NCBI RefSeq assembly: GCF_003478335.1
Contig: NZ_QUFB01000017.1
Coordinates: 1 to 53,124 of the forward strand
Reading direction: 5' to 3'
DNA length: 53,124 nt
DNA from: Clostridium sp. AM49-4BH
GTDB taxonomy: Bacteria > Bacillota > Clostridia > Lachnospirales > Lachnospiraceae
Shown here: positions 52,807-53,124 of the stretch, piece after piece
How the letters are laid out: every line of letters starts with the position of its first letter
Numbering within the stretch: position 1 is the first letter of the stretch
Made by a program: the position numbers and the translations under genes
Notes under the pieces: model-generated
Told to the model about the DNA's origin: nothing
The model's database searches: none
The model's input: the letters and a program-made list of their open reading frames with translations, nothing else

Positions 52807-53124
52807 ATGGGGAATAATCATGGCAGTTGTAAAATAGGATTTATTGCTTCGTCAGGGGGACATTGGGAGGAACTTATGTGCTTAAAAGAAATTGCTAAAA
52901 CATACAATAGCTTTTTCGTAACTGAAGAAGGTGGACAAGCAAAGGATACAAATTTACAGAATATATATATATTGAAGCAAATCAATCGACGCGAGAAAGC
53001 TTTTATAATACATTTTATAAAATTATTTATTGAATCAGTCAAAATCCTTAGGAAGGAAAAACCAGATTATATTATTACGACTGGTGCATTGATTGCATAT
53101 CCATTTTGTGTATTATCCAAAATA
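52807..53124 (+). CDS. Alg14/PssD-type glycosyltransferase subunit, partial (cut by window end)
   Basis: The frame is open to the last base. MGNNHGSCKIGFIASSGGHW begins with the SSGGH motif, and KPDYIITTGALIAYPF near residue 90 is the second family block, matching the PssD/Cps14F/Alg14 group that forms the membrane anchor of a two-part glycosyltransferase. GAGGTGA lies 6 bp ahead of ATG 52807; ATG 52804 is an alternative. It is notably more A/T-rich than the genes to its left, in keeping with horizontally exchanged capsule genes. The catalytic partner (PssE/Alg13-like) is expected just beyond the window. Confidence 0.85.
   Translation, partial: MGNNHGSCKIGFIASSGGHWEELMCLKEIAKTYNSFFVTEEGGQAKDTNLQNIYILKQINRREKAFIIHFIKLFIESVKILRKEKPDYIITTGALIAYPFCVLSKI

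Overview
The window looks like a chromosomal contig from an anaerobic, low-to-moderate GC Firmicute of the class Clostridia, most likely family Lachnospiraceae. The basis is gene content and order: a tyrosine T-box ahead of tyrS, a DUF4364 regulator, rpmE / YqhQ-like (DUF1385) / prmC / prfA in series, birA and coaX together, a Rho factor with a long Arg/Gly/Asn repeat insertion, BY-kinase capsule genes and a LoaP-type NusG paralog. Shine-Dalgarno sequences are strong and several sigma-A promoters are close to consensus. I do not name a species.

Layout. (1) 1-13924: an envelope-polymer module bracketed by two 252-bp direct repeats (1-252 and 13673-13924, about 95% identical). It holds an ABC-transporter ATPase, a leftward operon of two CDP-glycerol glycerophosphotransferase-type enzymes (one fused to a HAD-like domain) plus a GT-C-like membrane protein, and a rightward operon galE / GntR regulator / polyprenyl-phosphate sugar transferase / O-antigen ligase-polymerase, closed by a leftward GT2 glycosyltransferase. 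(2) 13925-19050: GtrA-like protein, tRNA-Leu(CAA), zinc-finger anti-sigma-like protein, polA, coaE and a SpoIIM-like protein. (3) 19297-25591: pyk, a phosphoesterase, T-box plus tyrS, then a leftward group of malic enzyme, radical SAM protein and DUF4364. (4) 25974-33587: rho, rpmE, DUF1385, prmC, prfA, a secreted GH5 glycosidase and an rRNA methyltransferase. (5) 33714-44985: NfeD plus SPFH pair, argF, birA, small unknown, coaX, dus, aroE, gpmI, secG, rnr, smpB. (6) 45297-53124: a second polysaccharide locus with a strong promoter, CpsB-type phosphatase, LCP ligase, Wzz-like and CpsD-like kinase pair, a remarkable lysine-rich secreted protein, a WbaP-type initiating transferase, then a LoaP-like antiterminator preceded by an intrinsic terminator and the start of an Alg14/PssD-type glycosyltransferase cut by the window end.

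The two envelope loci are the accessory part. Each has its own initiating sugar-phosphate transferase, so two different polymers are probably made; the first carries ligase/polymerase and glycerol-phosphate-type decoration genes, the second carries the chain-length/kinase/phosphatase control set and a dedicated elongation-control factor.

A quality warning: five conserved genes (polA, the radical SAM gene, the SPFH gene, argF, rnr) are each broken by what looks like a single missing base. Every case is restored by adding one base, and four lie in short homopolymers, so sequence error is the leading explanation. I annotate these as full-length genes with the frameshift position stated.
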